From positions 1 to 10,387 of the forward strand of contig DASQLD010000678.1 of assembly GCA_035630195.1 (NCBI GenBank): a stretch of 10,387 bases of DNA. Reading direction: 5' to 3'. Numbering within the stretch: the first letter of the stretch is position 1; each line of letters starts with the position of its first letter. This document shows, in pieces, positions 1 through 6,104 of the stretch. The position numbers and the translations under genes were made by a program. Below the pieces are notes generated by a model. The model was given only the letters and a program-made list of their open reading frames with translations. It made no database searches and was not told the DNA's origin. The stretch comes from DASQDN01 sp035630195. GTDB lineage: Bacteria; Acidobacteriota; Terriglobia; Bryobacterales; Bryobacteraceae.

Positions 1-1052
1 ATGAGCCGGTGGATACATTCACAATGCTGCGGCCGCGCAATGAGCCGATTCAGCTCCAGCGCAGTTCGGCGGATCTGCCGAGCCGCGCCGGTGACAACCT
101 CTTCTGGATGGGCAGGTATATTGAACGGTCAGAAAATCACGCGCGTACTCTTCGGACGCTGATCTCGCGCGTGAGGCAGGCTGACGAGGTGGAGTTTCAG
201 TGCCTATTGCGGCTGCACCGCAGCAATGAGATTTTCGGAAGCAAGCTGCCAAAGAAGAATCGCCCCACTCCGCGGGAACTGGAGAATGAAATCATTTCCT
301 TAATGGTCGATACTGACCGGGGCGGCAGTCTTGCTTCGACACTTTCCGAAGTGACGCGGGTCGGCAACTCAGTACGGGAGCGGCTTTCCTCGGACTACAC
401 ACGATTACTGGGTGAGCTTGCCGGTTCGATCAAGGTTGAAGAATACATGCTGTTCGTGGAGTACTCCGCTGTACTCACGGGATGTCTTGAGTTGCTTTCC
501 GCGCTATCCGGGATGGAGCGTGAGAACATTACGCGTGGCCACGGATGGCTGCTGCTCAATCTGGGCCGACGTCTGGAGCGCGCTATGCATTCGGTGCGGC
601 AAATGCGTGAGATAACAAAACCGCTTGCCGAGGAGGAATTGCCGCTGCTCGAGTATGTCCTCGAGGTCGCGGATAGTTCCATCACATATCGGACCAAGTA
701 CTACACCACGCTGCAACCGTTGGCTGTGCTGGACGTTCTATTAACGGACCGCCTTAATCCGAGGTCGGTGGCCTTTCAGTTGCGGCATATCGCCGATGTT
801 TACGAGAAACTACCCCGGCACTCGCATGAAGATCTGCAAGAGATGAAGCGCGCCGCCGCATTTGTCGAGGATCTTGATTTGTCCCGGCTGGAACTGCCCC
901 CTGCAGGGAGCGGAGCCGTACCAGACAAGAATGCGATCAAATTGATTAGCTGGCTTGCGGACATGGACAAATCTTTACCGCGTTGGTCGAATCAACTTTC
1001 CGAGCGATACTTCAGTCACGCTCGCACGCTTCCGACAGCAATTGGCGAATGA
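1..1052 (+). CDS. Alpha-E (DUF403) domain protein, 5' partial; probably C-terminal half of an ATP-grasp/alpha-E fusion
   Basis: This is an all-helical alpha-E domain protein. The family is linked to circularly permuted ATP-grasp ligases and transglutaminases in presumed peptide-forming systems; the substrate is unknown and the location should be cytoplasmic, as no signal peptide or membrane segment is seen. Counted from the GTG at 9, the hallmark stretch NLFWMGRYIERSENHARTLR lies at residues 30-49. Conserved helices follow, including RGHGWLLLNLGRRLERAM near 180-200 and the TDRLNPRSVAFQL segment near 245-260. GTG at 9 is the first possible start, but the frame is open to the left edge and the preceding codons read Glu-Pro. 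The first 25 residues (DTFTMLRPR..., then DLPSRAGDN) look like the linker found between ATP-grasp and alpha-E halves in fused proteins, so I infer the true start lies outside the window. The TGA overlaps the next gene's ATG, so the two are co-transcribed and probably translationally coupled. Confidence 0.88.
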   Translation, partial: EPVDTFTMLRPRNEPIQLQRSSADLPSRAGDNLFWMGRYIERSENHARTLRTLISRVRQADEVEFQCLLRLHRSNEIFGSKLPKKNRPTPRELENEIISLMVDTDRGGSLASTLSEVTRVGNSVRERLSSDYTRLLGELAGSIKVEEYMLFVEYSAVLTGCLELLSALSGMERENITRGHGWLLLNLGRRLERAMHSVRQMREITKPLAEEELPLLEYVLEVADSSITYRTKYYTTLQPLAVLDVLLTDRLNPRSVAFQLRHIADVYEKLPRHSHEDLQEMKRAAAFVEDLDLSRLELPPAGSGAVPDKNAIKLISWLADMDKSLPRWSNQLSERYFSHARTLPTAIGE

Positions 1053-1924
1053 AGTACCGGCTCGTTCATCAGACGATTCACAAGTACAAGACCCCGGTTT
1101 CGGTGGGCAACCATATCGCGTGTCTTACACCGCGCGCCCTCCCATGGCAGCACGCCACTTCGTTTGAACTGGTCATTACGCCCCAACCGGCGACGCTGAC
1201 CGAAAGGGTTGATTATTTCGGCAACCGCCTGACGCTTTTCACTGTTCAACAATCCCATCACAAGCTGACGTTGGAGTCCCGGACCGAACTACACGTGGTG
1301 AATCCTCCGAAGTGGCCGGAGATCACGCCGGCGTGGGAGCAGGTAGCTGAAGAAATCCGGACCGAGACAAGCGCGGCGGGGCTGGACGCATATCAATTCG
1401 TATTTGAATCGCCACGTATCCGGCGAAGGCCGGCGTTCGCGGCATACGCCAAGCAATCGTTCACGAAGGGACGGACGCTGGCGGATGCTCTTTTAGAACT
1501 GACGCAAAGAATCTACAAAGAATTCAGGTTCGATGCAAAAGCGACTCACGTCGGCACGACGGCGGAGGAAGTGCTTCGAAAGAAGCGGGGGGTGTGCCAG
1601 GACTTCGCACACCTTCAGGTGGCATGTTTGCGGTCGTTGAATCTACCGGCGCGCTATGTGAGCGGGTACATCCGTACGTATCCAGCGCCCGGCCGTCCTC
1701 GACTGGTTGGCGCGGATGCGTCGCACGCCTGGGTGTCAGTTTACTGTCCGGGCGGGGGTTGGCTAGACGTCGACCCGACGAATAACATCGTCCCGTCGGA
1801 CGGTCATGTGACCCTTGCCTGGGGTCGTGATTATGGGGATGTCAGTCCACTCCGGGGCTTGATCCTGGGAGGTCGCCATCACACATTGAAGGTAGGGGTC
1901 GACTTGGAGCCTCTAGAAGAGTAG
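1049..1924 (+). CDS. Transglutaminase-like cysteine protein with N-terminal beta region
   Basis: This 291-residue protein has a bacterial transglutaminase N-terminal region at about residues 1-90 (starting MKYRLVHQTIHKYKTPVSVG) and a transglutaminase-like core at about 140-255. The catalytic triad can be read as Cys183 in GVCQDFAHLQ, His226 in ADASHAWVS and Asp242 in GWLDVDPTNN. Members are cysteine proteases or acyl transferases acting on amide bonds. Those next to alpha-E and ATP-grasp genes are thought to process the peptide made by the ligase. No signal peptide is visible, so a cytoplasmic role is likely. The frame is open back to an ATG at 983, but the start at 1049 is preferred because homologues begin at this M-K-Y/I-x-V/I-x-H pattern and the ATGA overlap with the upstream stop gives translational coupling. 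No good Shine-Dalgarno precedes it, which fits coupling. The family call is firm; the substrate is unknown. Confidence 0.93.
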   Translation: MKYRLVHQTIHKYKTPVSVGNHIACLTPRALPWQHATSFELVITPQPATLTERVDYFGNRLTLFTVQQSHHKLTLESRTELHVVNPPKWPEITPAWEQVAEEIRTETSAAGLDAYQFVFESPRIRRRPAFAAYAKQSFTKGRTLADALLELTQRIYKEFRFDAKATHVGTTAEEVLRKKRGVCQDFAHLQVACLRSLNLPARYVSGYIRTYPAPGRPRLVGADASHAWVSVYCPGGGWLDVDPTNNIVPSDGHVTLAWGRDYGDVSPLRGLILGGRHHTLKVGVDLEPLEE

Positions 1925-2019
1925 CGCTAAACTGGCCCACCAATTGCTTTATGTCTAGTGGTGAACGTGTCGGGGTTGTCCTAAGCTCCTGATTTCAGTA
2001 ACTCGCTCCCGCTACGACC

Positions 2020-3225
2020 ATGAACTTCTTACCTAGTCAATCGCCTGTCCCGGAACTGGGCCACTCCATGTTTACGCTCGCTGCGCTGCAGCGGGCATAC
2101 GGATGCCGGTGCAATAGCGCTGTTTTTTTCCTAAACAGCCATTGCCTGCGGTGCGACACAGCTCTTGGGTATGAACCGGAATTGGGACGTGTGGTGTCGC
2201 TTGCTCCGGGGAGTGAAATGGGGACATGGCTGCTCGCGGGGCCTAACGTACCCGAGGCGCACAGCAAGCTCTATCGACGCTGCGCGAATCTGGAAACTGC
2301 GGCGGCTTGCAATTGGCTGGTACCCGCAAACGAACGGTCTCCCTGGTGCATTGCTTGCCGGTTAAACCGAACAGTTCCGAGTTTGAATTCCCGGGAAGAC
2401 GGTATGCTTTGGAGCCGCGTCGAGGCCGCGAAACGCCGCGTCATCTCCGCGCTGGTTGGGCTAGGATTGCCTGTGACGTCACGGGTTAGCGAAGAACCCG
2501 AGCGCGGTTTGGCTTTTGACTTCGTTCGATCTCCGGCGAACGGTCCCCGAGTTCTGACCGGGCACGAGAACGGCGTGATCACGCTGAACATCGAAGAGGC
2601 CGATGACGTCACTCGCGAGCAGATGCGAACCTCCATGCACGAGCCTTACCGGACGCTGGTAGGGCACTTCCGCCACGAGGTCGGCCATTATTATTGGGAC
2701 CGACTAGTAGCAAACTCGCGGTACCTAGAAGGTTATCGGAATCTGTTCGGCGATGAGACCGCGGATTACGCAGAGGCCTTGCGCGTTAATTACACCTCGG
2801 GTCCAAAACCACATTGGTGGCTCAATCACGTCAGTGCTTACGCGAGTGTGCACCCTTGGGAGGACTGGGCGGAAACGTGGGCGCACTATATGCACATGGT
2901 GGATACACTCAGCACAGCGGCAAGTTTTGACCTGCGGCCGGAAACCATGTCGCTGCCCTTTGATTGCTTCGGACCGGAAGTGCTGTATCGCTGTGACACG
3001 CCCGATTGTGTCGAATTCCTCTCTTTTCTAAATTCGTGGCTGAAGCTCGCCGCTGTGATGAATGAACTCTGTCGCAGCATGGGGCAACCCGACTTTTACC
3101 CGTTCGCTCTATCCGGCGCGGCGGTGACGAAAATACATTTCGTTCACATGGTGGTCTGTGATCAGAACCGCGCGGGATGCGAGCTCGCAAGTTCCGATGA
3201 GCCGTCGATGCTCCAAGTGGCTTGA
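2020..3225 (+). CDS. Putative zinc-binding metallopeptidase with zinc-ribbon N-terminus (Peptidase_Mx-like)
   Basis: The 401-residue product matches the pattern of the putative zinc-binding metallopeptidase family (COG4307-like). An N-terminal zinc-ribbon region holds cysteines at 29, 31, 42 and 45 (CRC...HCLRC). Further family-type cysteines are at 88, 97 (ACNWLV), 110 and 113 (WCIAC), giving four pairs that probably bind zinc. The peptidase core has the gluzincin-type HEVGHYYWDRLV motif, with ligands His219 and His223 and catalytic Glu220. A conserved HPWEDWAETWAHY segment at 278-290 probably supplies the third ligand; I cannot say whether it is Glu281, Asp282 or Glu285. No signal peptide or membrane segment is seen, so it is probably cytoplasmic. 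Two starts are possible: ATG at 2020, or ATG at 2068 (residue 17), which lies closer to the zinc ribbon as in many homologues. Neither has a clear Shine-Dalgarno. It sits 95 bases after the transglutaminase gene, possibly in the same functional unit. Its natural substrate is unknown. Confidence 0.88.
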   Translation: MNFLPSQSPVPELGHSMFTLAALQRAYGCRCNSAVFFLNSHCLRCDTALGYEPELGRVVSLAPGSEMGTWLLAGPNVPEAHSKLYRRCANLETAAACNWLVPANERSPWCIACRLNRTVPSLNSREDGMLWSRVEAAKRRVISALVGLGLPVTSRVSEEPERGLAFDFVRSPANGPRVLTGHENGVITLNIEEADDVTREQMRTSMHEPYRTLVGHFRHEVGHYYWDRLVANSRYLEGYRNLFGDETADYAEALRVNYTSGPKPHWWLNHVSAYASVHPWEDWAETWAHYMHMVDTLSTAASFDLRPETMSLPFDCFGPEVLYRCDTPDCVEFLSFLNSWLKLAAVMNELCRSMGQPDFYPFALSGAAVTKIHFVHMVVCDQNRAGCELASSDEPSMLQVA

Positions 3226-3537
3226 CGTCATCGACACGTGAAGTTCACGCCGATAGGCCAAGCGATGGCTCAATTCCACTATGCCGGTGTATACATTCAG
3301 GAAATAGCCTCTGGTTTTCGGTCCATTTCCCGCGTATCCATGCCCGAGTGAAATAGGACGCGCCAGGCACTACCTCCGGAGACCCGTCGCCGACAACGCA
3401 CACGATCGGAGCGTCGCCTTGCCTTTACGGAACCTGTAATGATGCAGGGAGGAGCGATGACATTGGCTGGAGAAAAATGCAATATCAACAATGCCTCGTC
3501 GCCTGAGTTGTCTACAGAAGAACCTGGTGGTCTCGAG
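3226..3537. other. Non-coding gap before the ankyrin gene
   Basis: No convincing gene is seen here on either strand. The stretch holds a 13-base palindrome at 3237-3249 just after the metallopeptidase stop, and a purine-rich ribosome-binding-like site at 3448-3454 in front of an alternative ATG at 3457. If the ankyrin gene starts at 3439 or 3457 rather than 3538, the gap shrinks to about 213-231 bases. I could not find a hairpin followed by a T-run that would make a clear terminator, nor a confident -35/-10 pair. Confidence 0.5.
3237..3249. promoter_or_regulatory. 13-base palindrome CGTGAA-G-TTCACG, possible operator
   Basis: The two 6-base arms are exact reverse complements around a single G. 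The site starts 12 bases after the metallopeptidase stop and lies upstream of the ankyrin-phoD-receptor run. A one-base loop makes an RNA hairpin unlikely and no T-run follows, so a binding site for a dimeric regulator is the more natural reading. I do not recognise the cognate regulator, and chance is possible for an arm this short. Confidence 0.25.
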
Positions 3538-4194
3538 ATGCTTAAATCCATAACGCTACCGGCATTCGTCCTTCTGGTTATGATGGCCTCGGGAGCGAAC
3601 ATGAACCAGAAGACGCTGCACTTGGCGGCGACGAAGGACGATGTCGCCGCAATCAAAGAACTGCTTACCAAGGGAGCCGTGATCGATGCGCGCGACAGTA
3701 GCGGTTGTACTGCGCTCCTTGTCGCTGCTCATGGCAACAAGGTGAATGCCGCCAGGGCGCTGATCGAGGCCGGCGCCGACGTGAACGCCAAAGACAACAT
3801 CAATGACAGCCCCTATCTGTATGCCGGCGCACGCGGCCATATCGAGATTCTAAAGATGACGCTCGCGCACGGCGCCGACCTTAAGAGCACAAACCGGTAC
3901 GGCGGAACCGCGCTGATTCCTGCGGCGGAGCGCGGCCATGTCAAAACAGTCCGCACGCTCATTGAAGCGGGAGTGGATGTCGATCATGTCAACAAGCTCG
4001 GTTGGACGGCTCTGCTCGAGGCGATCATTCTCGGTAGTGGTGGCCGCCAGCATACGCAGATTGTCCAACTGTTGGTGAAAGCCGGCGCGAAGGTGAACTT
4101 GGCCGATCGAGACGGAGTCACGCCGCTTCGGCATGCGCGAAACCACGGCTATTCCGAGATCGAGAAGATTCTAGTGGCAGCCGGCGCGCGGTGA
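3538..4194 (+). CDS. Exported ankyrin-repeat protein
   Basis: With this start the product has 218 residues: a short signal peptide (MLK, then SITLPAFVLLVMMASGA) followed at once by about six ankyrin repeats filling the rest of the chain. Repeat landmarks include TLHLAATKDDVAAIKELL, CTALLVAAHGNKVNAARALI, GHIEILKMTLAHGADL, TALIPAAERGHVKTVRTLIE, TALLEAIILGSGGRQHTQIVQLL and TPLRHARNHGYSEIEKIL. The fifth carries a few extra residues (GSGGRQ) in its helix-turn. Ankyrin repeats bind proteins; no catalytic domain is present, so a periplasmic or envelope adaptor role is inferred. The frame stays open upstream to ATGs at 3439 and 3457. The one at 3457 has a strong GGAGGAG just before it but would put 27 mostly acidic or polar residues ahead of the signal peptide. 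I prefer 3538 because it gives a normal signal peptide. The phoD-like gene follows after 57 bases, suggesting joint transcription and perhaps a shared envelope function. Confidence 0.88.
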   Translation: MLKSITLPAFVLLVMMASGANMNQKTLHLAATKDDVAAIKELLTKGAVIDARDSSGCTALLVAAHGNKVNAARALIEAGADVNAKDNINDSPYLYAGARGHIEILKMTLAHGADLKSTNRYGGTALIPAAERGHVKTVRTLIEAGVDVDHVNKLGWTALLEAIILGSGGRQHTQIVQLLVKAGAKVNLADRDGVTPLRHARNHGYSEIEKILVAAGAR

Positions 4195-4216
4195 CGGGAG
4201 CTAACGCTGTCGATTA

Positions 4217-4234
4217 CCTCCTGAATAGAGGAGG
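4217..4234 (+). promoter_or_regulatory. Hairpin masking the phoD Shine-Dalgarno (CCTCCT / AGGAGG)
   Basis: CCTCCT at 4217-4222 is the exact reverse complement of AGGAGG at 4229-4234, with a 6-base loop (GAATAG). AGGAGG is the only ribosome-binding-like sequence ahead of the phoD-like gene, so in the mRNA this 6-bp G/C-rich stem would hide it. A second, weaker inverted repeat (ATAA...TTAT, 4237-4248) lies between this site and the start codon. This is read from sequence only; a regulatory effect is inferred. Confidence 0.4.
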
Positions 4235-4251
4235 AGATAAGCTCTTATGGT

Positions 4252-6081
4252 ATGTACCGTATATCGGCGTTTGCGCTACTGCTATTCTCGTGCTTCTTCA
4301 CAGATGACGTTCTTGCGCAAGGCGTGCGGATTTCACACGGACCGATGTTGGGCCATGTCACATCCGACAGCATCTGGATATGGGCGCGAACGTCTTCGCC
4401 GGGGCAGTTTCGGATTCGTTACGGTTCCACTCCGGGCCGATTAGACCAAGTCTCGAATCCGGTGACGACAGTTGCCGATCGCGATAATACAGGTTGGCTT
4501 CGATTGCAGGGCTTGCGGCCGAACACCCGTTATTACTATCGCCCGGTGACGGATCGTGATACCGGCGAGGAAGGGTCCTTTGTCACGCTGCCTTCCTCAG
4601 AGGAATACCGAAATTCGGAAACCAATCCTCGCGGCCTCTTTAACTTCAGCTTCCAATTTGGATCCTGCGCGAATCAAAAGCCAGGCAGCGGTACAGGTCC
4701 AGGCCTGCCTGCCTATGGAACGATGCTCCGCAAGATTGCCGATCAAATCTCTTTTTCGATCATGAATGGAGATTGGCTTTACGAAGATAAGCGAGAGTTT
4801 ACCGTCGATGCCTGGCGGGCGCAGGTGGGGATATCGGATGGAACCTTGCCTCGTATTTTGCAGATCGCTCCTTCGCTTGCGGGAGTCTGGGAGAACTACA
4901 AGTACTTCCTGGAGCGAGGAGCGAATCTAGCGGCTTGGCATCGCGTAATGCCGTCCTATTACACGCCTGACGATCACGAAATCTTGAACGATGTGTTCGG
5001 CACTGCCGAGGTGGGGCGGCGCGATCGTCGAACGGTGTTCCGTGATATCGGCATGCAGGCATGGTTCGATTACCTCGCGGGCTCACAACCGGCGGCCTTC
5101 CCGCAACCGATTCAATTCGGCGAGGCGAAACTGACGGCTGGGTCGGATGTGCTGGTGGCCACGAATGCTGATTTCACAAAATTGGATGCGAGCCAAATCT
5201 CGAATGTTCATGTGCATTGGGGAGGCCAGTACGCCGGTGTAGATGCGGGTCGCTTTCCGGTGGGTGACGGAGACCCCAACGCCGGTGTGTATGAACTTGT
5301 CGAAGTACTGGACAACAACCGGCTGCGGATTCGCCCGGCGGCCAAGGAAAGCCGCACTTCGGTTTACTCGTTGGGCCGGATGTCGTTTTCCAGCTTTCGT
5401 GTGGGGAACGTCGAGTTTTTCCTGCTTGACACACGTTCCATACGGGACCTGCAAGATACAAACAATCCGAACAAGCCCGGAACATCGCTGCTCGGTCGAA
5501 GGCAACGTGAATGGCTGATCAAGTCCATGAAGGAGAGCGACGCCGACTTCTTCTTCATCGCATCTTCTGTGAACGTAACAATCCCTCATCAGGGCCCCCC
5601 CGGCGGTGGTTTGATCGAGAACAAGGATGATGCGTGGACCGCGTTTCTCGAAGAGCGCGAACAAATGATTCGCTTCTGGGATTCTCTCGGTAAACCAGTG
5701 ATGGTCATGACCGGGGATCTCCATAATAGTTGGGCTGTCAAGATTACGGATCGAGTGTGGGAGTTTGCTTCGGGGCCTTTGGGATCTCAAAACCATCCGG
5801 CACGCAGCGAAGGAGGACGTCCTGCGAACGGCGAGTTCGATTCGCGCGGACGCAAAGTGGACATTCGCTGGTCCAGCTACATACGCGACGACATGCCTGC
5901 ACAACTTCGCAAGCTGCCCTACTACGCAGTGGCCAGAGTGAATAACGTTTTCGACAATCCTGTTGAGCCCGGTAAGCCGCGATGGGTCGCTTTTCCACGT
6001 CCCCATGTTTTGATTCAGTACTACGACGGCCTGACAGGCGAATTGCTGTATGCTGAGCCTGTTCATGGTTCCCGTCGGTGA
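4252..6081 (+). CDS. PhoD-family alkaline phosphatase/phosphodiesterase, secreted, with an extra internal domain
   Basis: The 609-residue protein has a Sec-type signal peptide (ISAFALLLFSCFFTDDVLAQ, cleavage likely near residue 23). A PhoD-type Fn3-like N-terminal domain follows (about 27-113, GPMLGHVTSDSIWIWART), then the metallophosphatase domain. Family motifs are intact: FGSC at 136-139, NGDWLYED at 172-179, DDHEILND at 240-247, LLDTRS at 391-396 and TGDLHNSW at 487-494, which supply the usual metal-binding Cys, Asp, Asn and His residues. Such enzymes hydrolyse phosphomonoesters and phosphodiesters outside the cytoplasm, generally with Fe/Ca. Between the DDHE and LDTR motifs there are about 90 extra residues (about 279-371) rich in predicted beta strands. 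The signal peptide lacks a twin-arginine motif, although classical PhoD is a Tat substrate. The AGGAG lies 15 bases upstream, rather far, and an out-of-frame ATG at 4247 is better spaced from it, but only the 4252 frame gives the signal peptide. The TonB receptor starts 23 bases downstream, so an operon is likely. Confidence 0.94.
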   Translation: MYRISAFALLLFSCFFTDDVLAQGVRISHGPMLGHVTSDSIWIWARTSSPGQFRIRYGSTPGRLDQVSNPVTTVADRDNTGWLRLQGLRPNTRYYYRPVTDRDTGEEGSFVTLPSSEEYRNSETNPRGLFNFSFQFGSCANQKPGSGTGPGLPAYGTMLRKIADQISFSIMNGDWLYEDKREFTVDAWRAQVGISDGTLPRILQIAPSLAGVWENYKYFLERGANLAAWHRVMPSYYTPDDHEILNDVFGTAEVGRRDRRTVFRDIGMQAWFDYLAGSQPAAFPQPIQFGEAKLTAGSDVLVATNADFTKLDASQISNVHVHWGGQYAGVDAGRFPVGDGDPNAGVYELVEVLDNNRLRIRPAAKESRTSVYSLGRMSFSSFRVGNVEFFLLDTRSIRDLQDTNNPNKPGTSLLGRRQREWLIKSMKESDADFFFIASSVNVTIPHQGPPGGGLIENKDDAWTAFLEEREQMIRFWDSLGKPVMVMTGDLHNSWAVKITDRVWEFASGPLGSQNHPARSEGGRPANGEFDSRGRKVDIRWSSYIRDDMPAQLRKLPYYAVARVNNVFDNPVEPGKPRWVAFPRPHVLIQYYDGLTGELLYAEPVHGSRR

Positions 6082-6091
6082 TCGATCTGGT

Positions 6092-6096
6092 GGAGG
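6092..6096 (+). promoter_or_regulatory. Shine-Dalgarno GGAGG that fixes the receptor start
   Basis: GGAGG sits 8 bases before the ATG at 6105, an ideal spacing. It supports 6105 over the in-frame GTG at 6078, which would overlap the phoD stop and put nine extra residues ahead of the signal peptide. Confidence 0.75.
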
Positions 6097-6104
6097 TTTC
6101 GGCG

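Noticed and set aside
983..1048. Upstream extension of the transglutaminase gene from ATG 983
   Set aside because: The 22 extra residues overlap the alpha-E gene deeply and do not resemble the family's N-terminus; the ATG at 1049 gives the usual start and an ATGA coupling.
1925..2019. Promoter or small gene between the transglutaminase and metallopeptidase genes
   Set aside because: Only 95 bases, with no convincing -35/-10 pair, hairpin terminator or open frame with a start and ribosome-binding site.
4206..4225. Possible Pho box near CTGTCGATTACC ahead of phoD
   Set aside because: Only one half-site is loosely similar to CTGTCAT and the second half is absent; the match is too weak.
4247..4444. 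65-codon plus-strand frame from ATG 4247 overlapping the phoD start
   Set aside because: Its product has no recognisable features, whereas the overlapping 4252 frame encodes a clear signal peptide and PhoD domain. It is kept only as a possible competing start.
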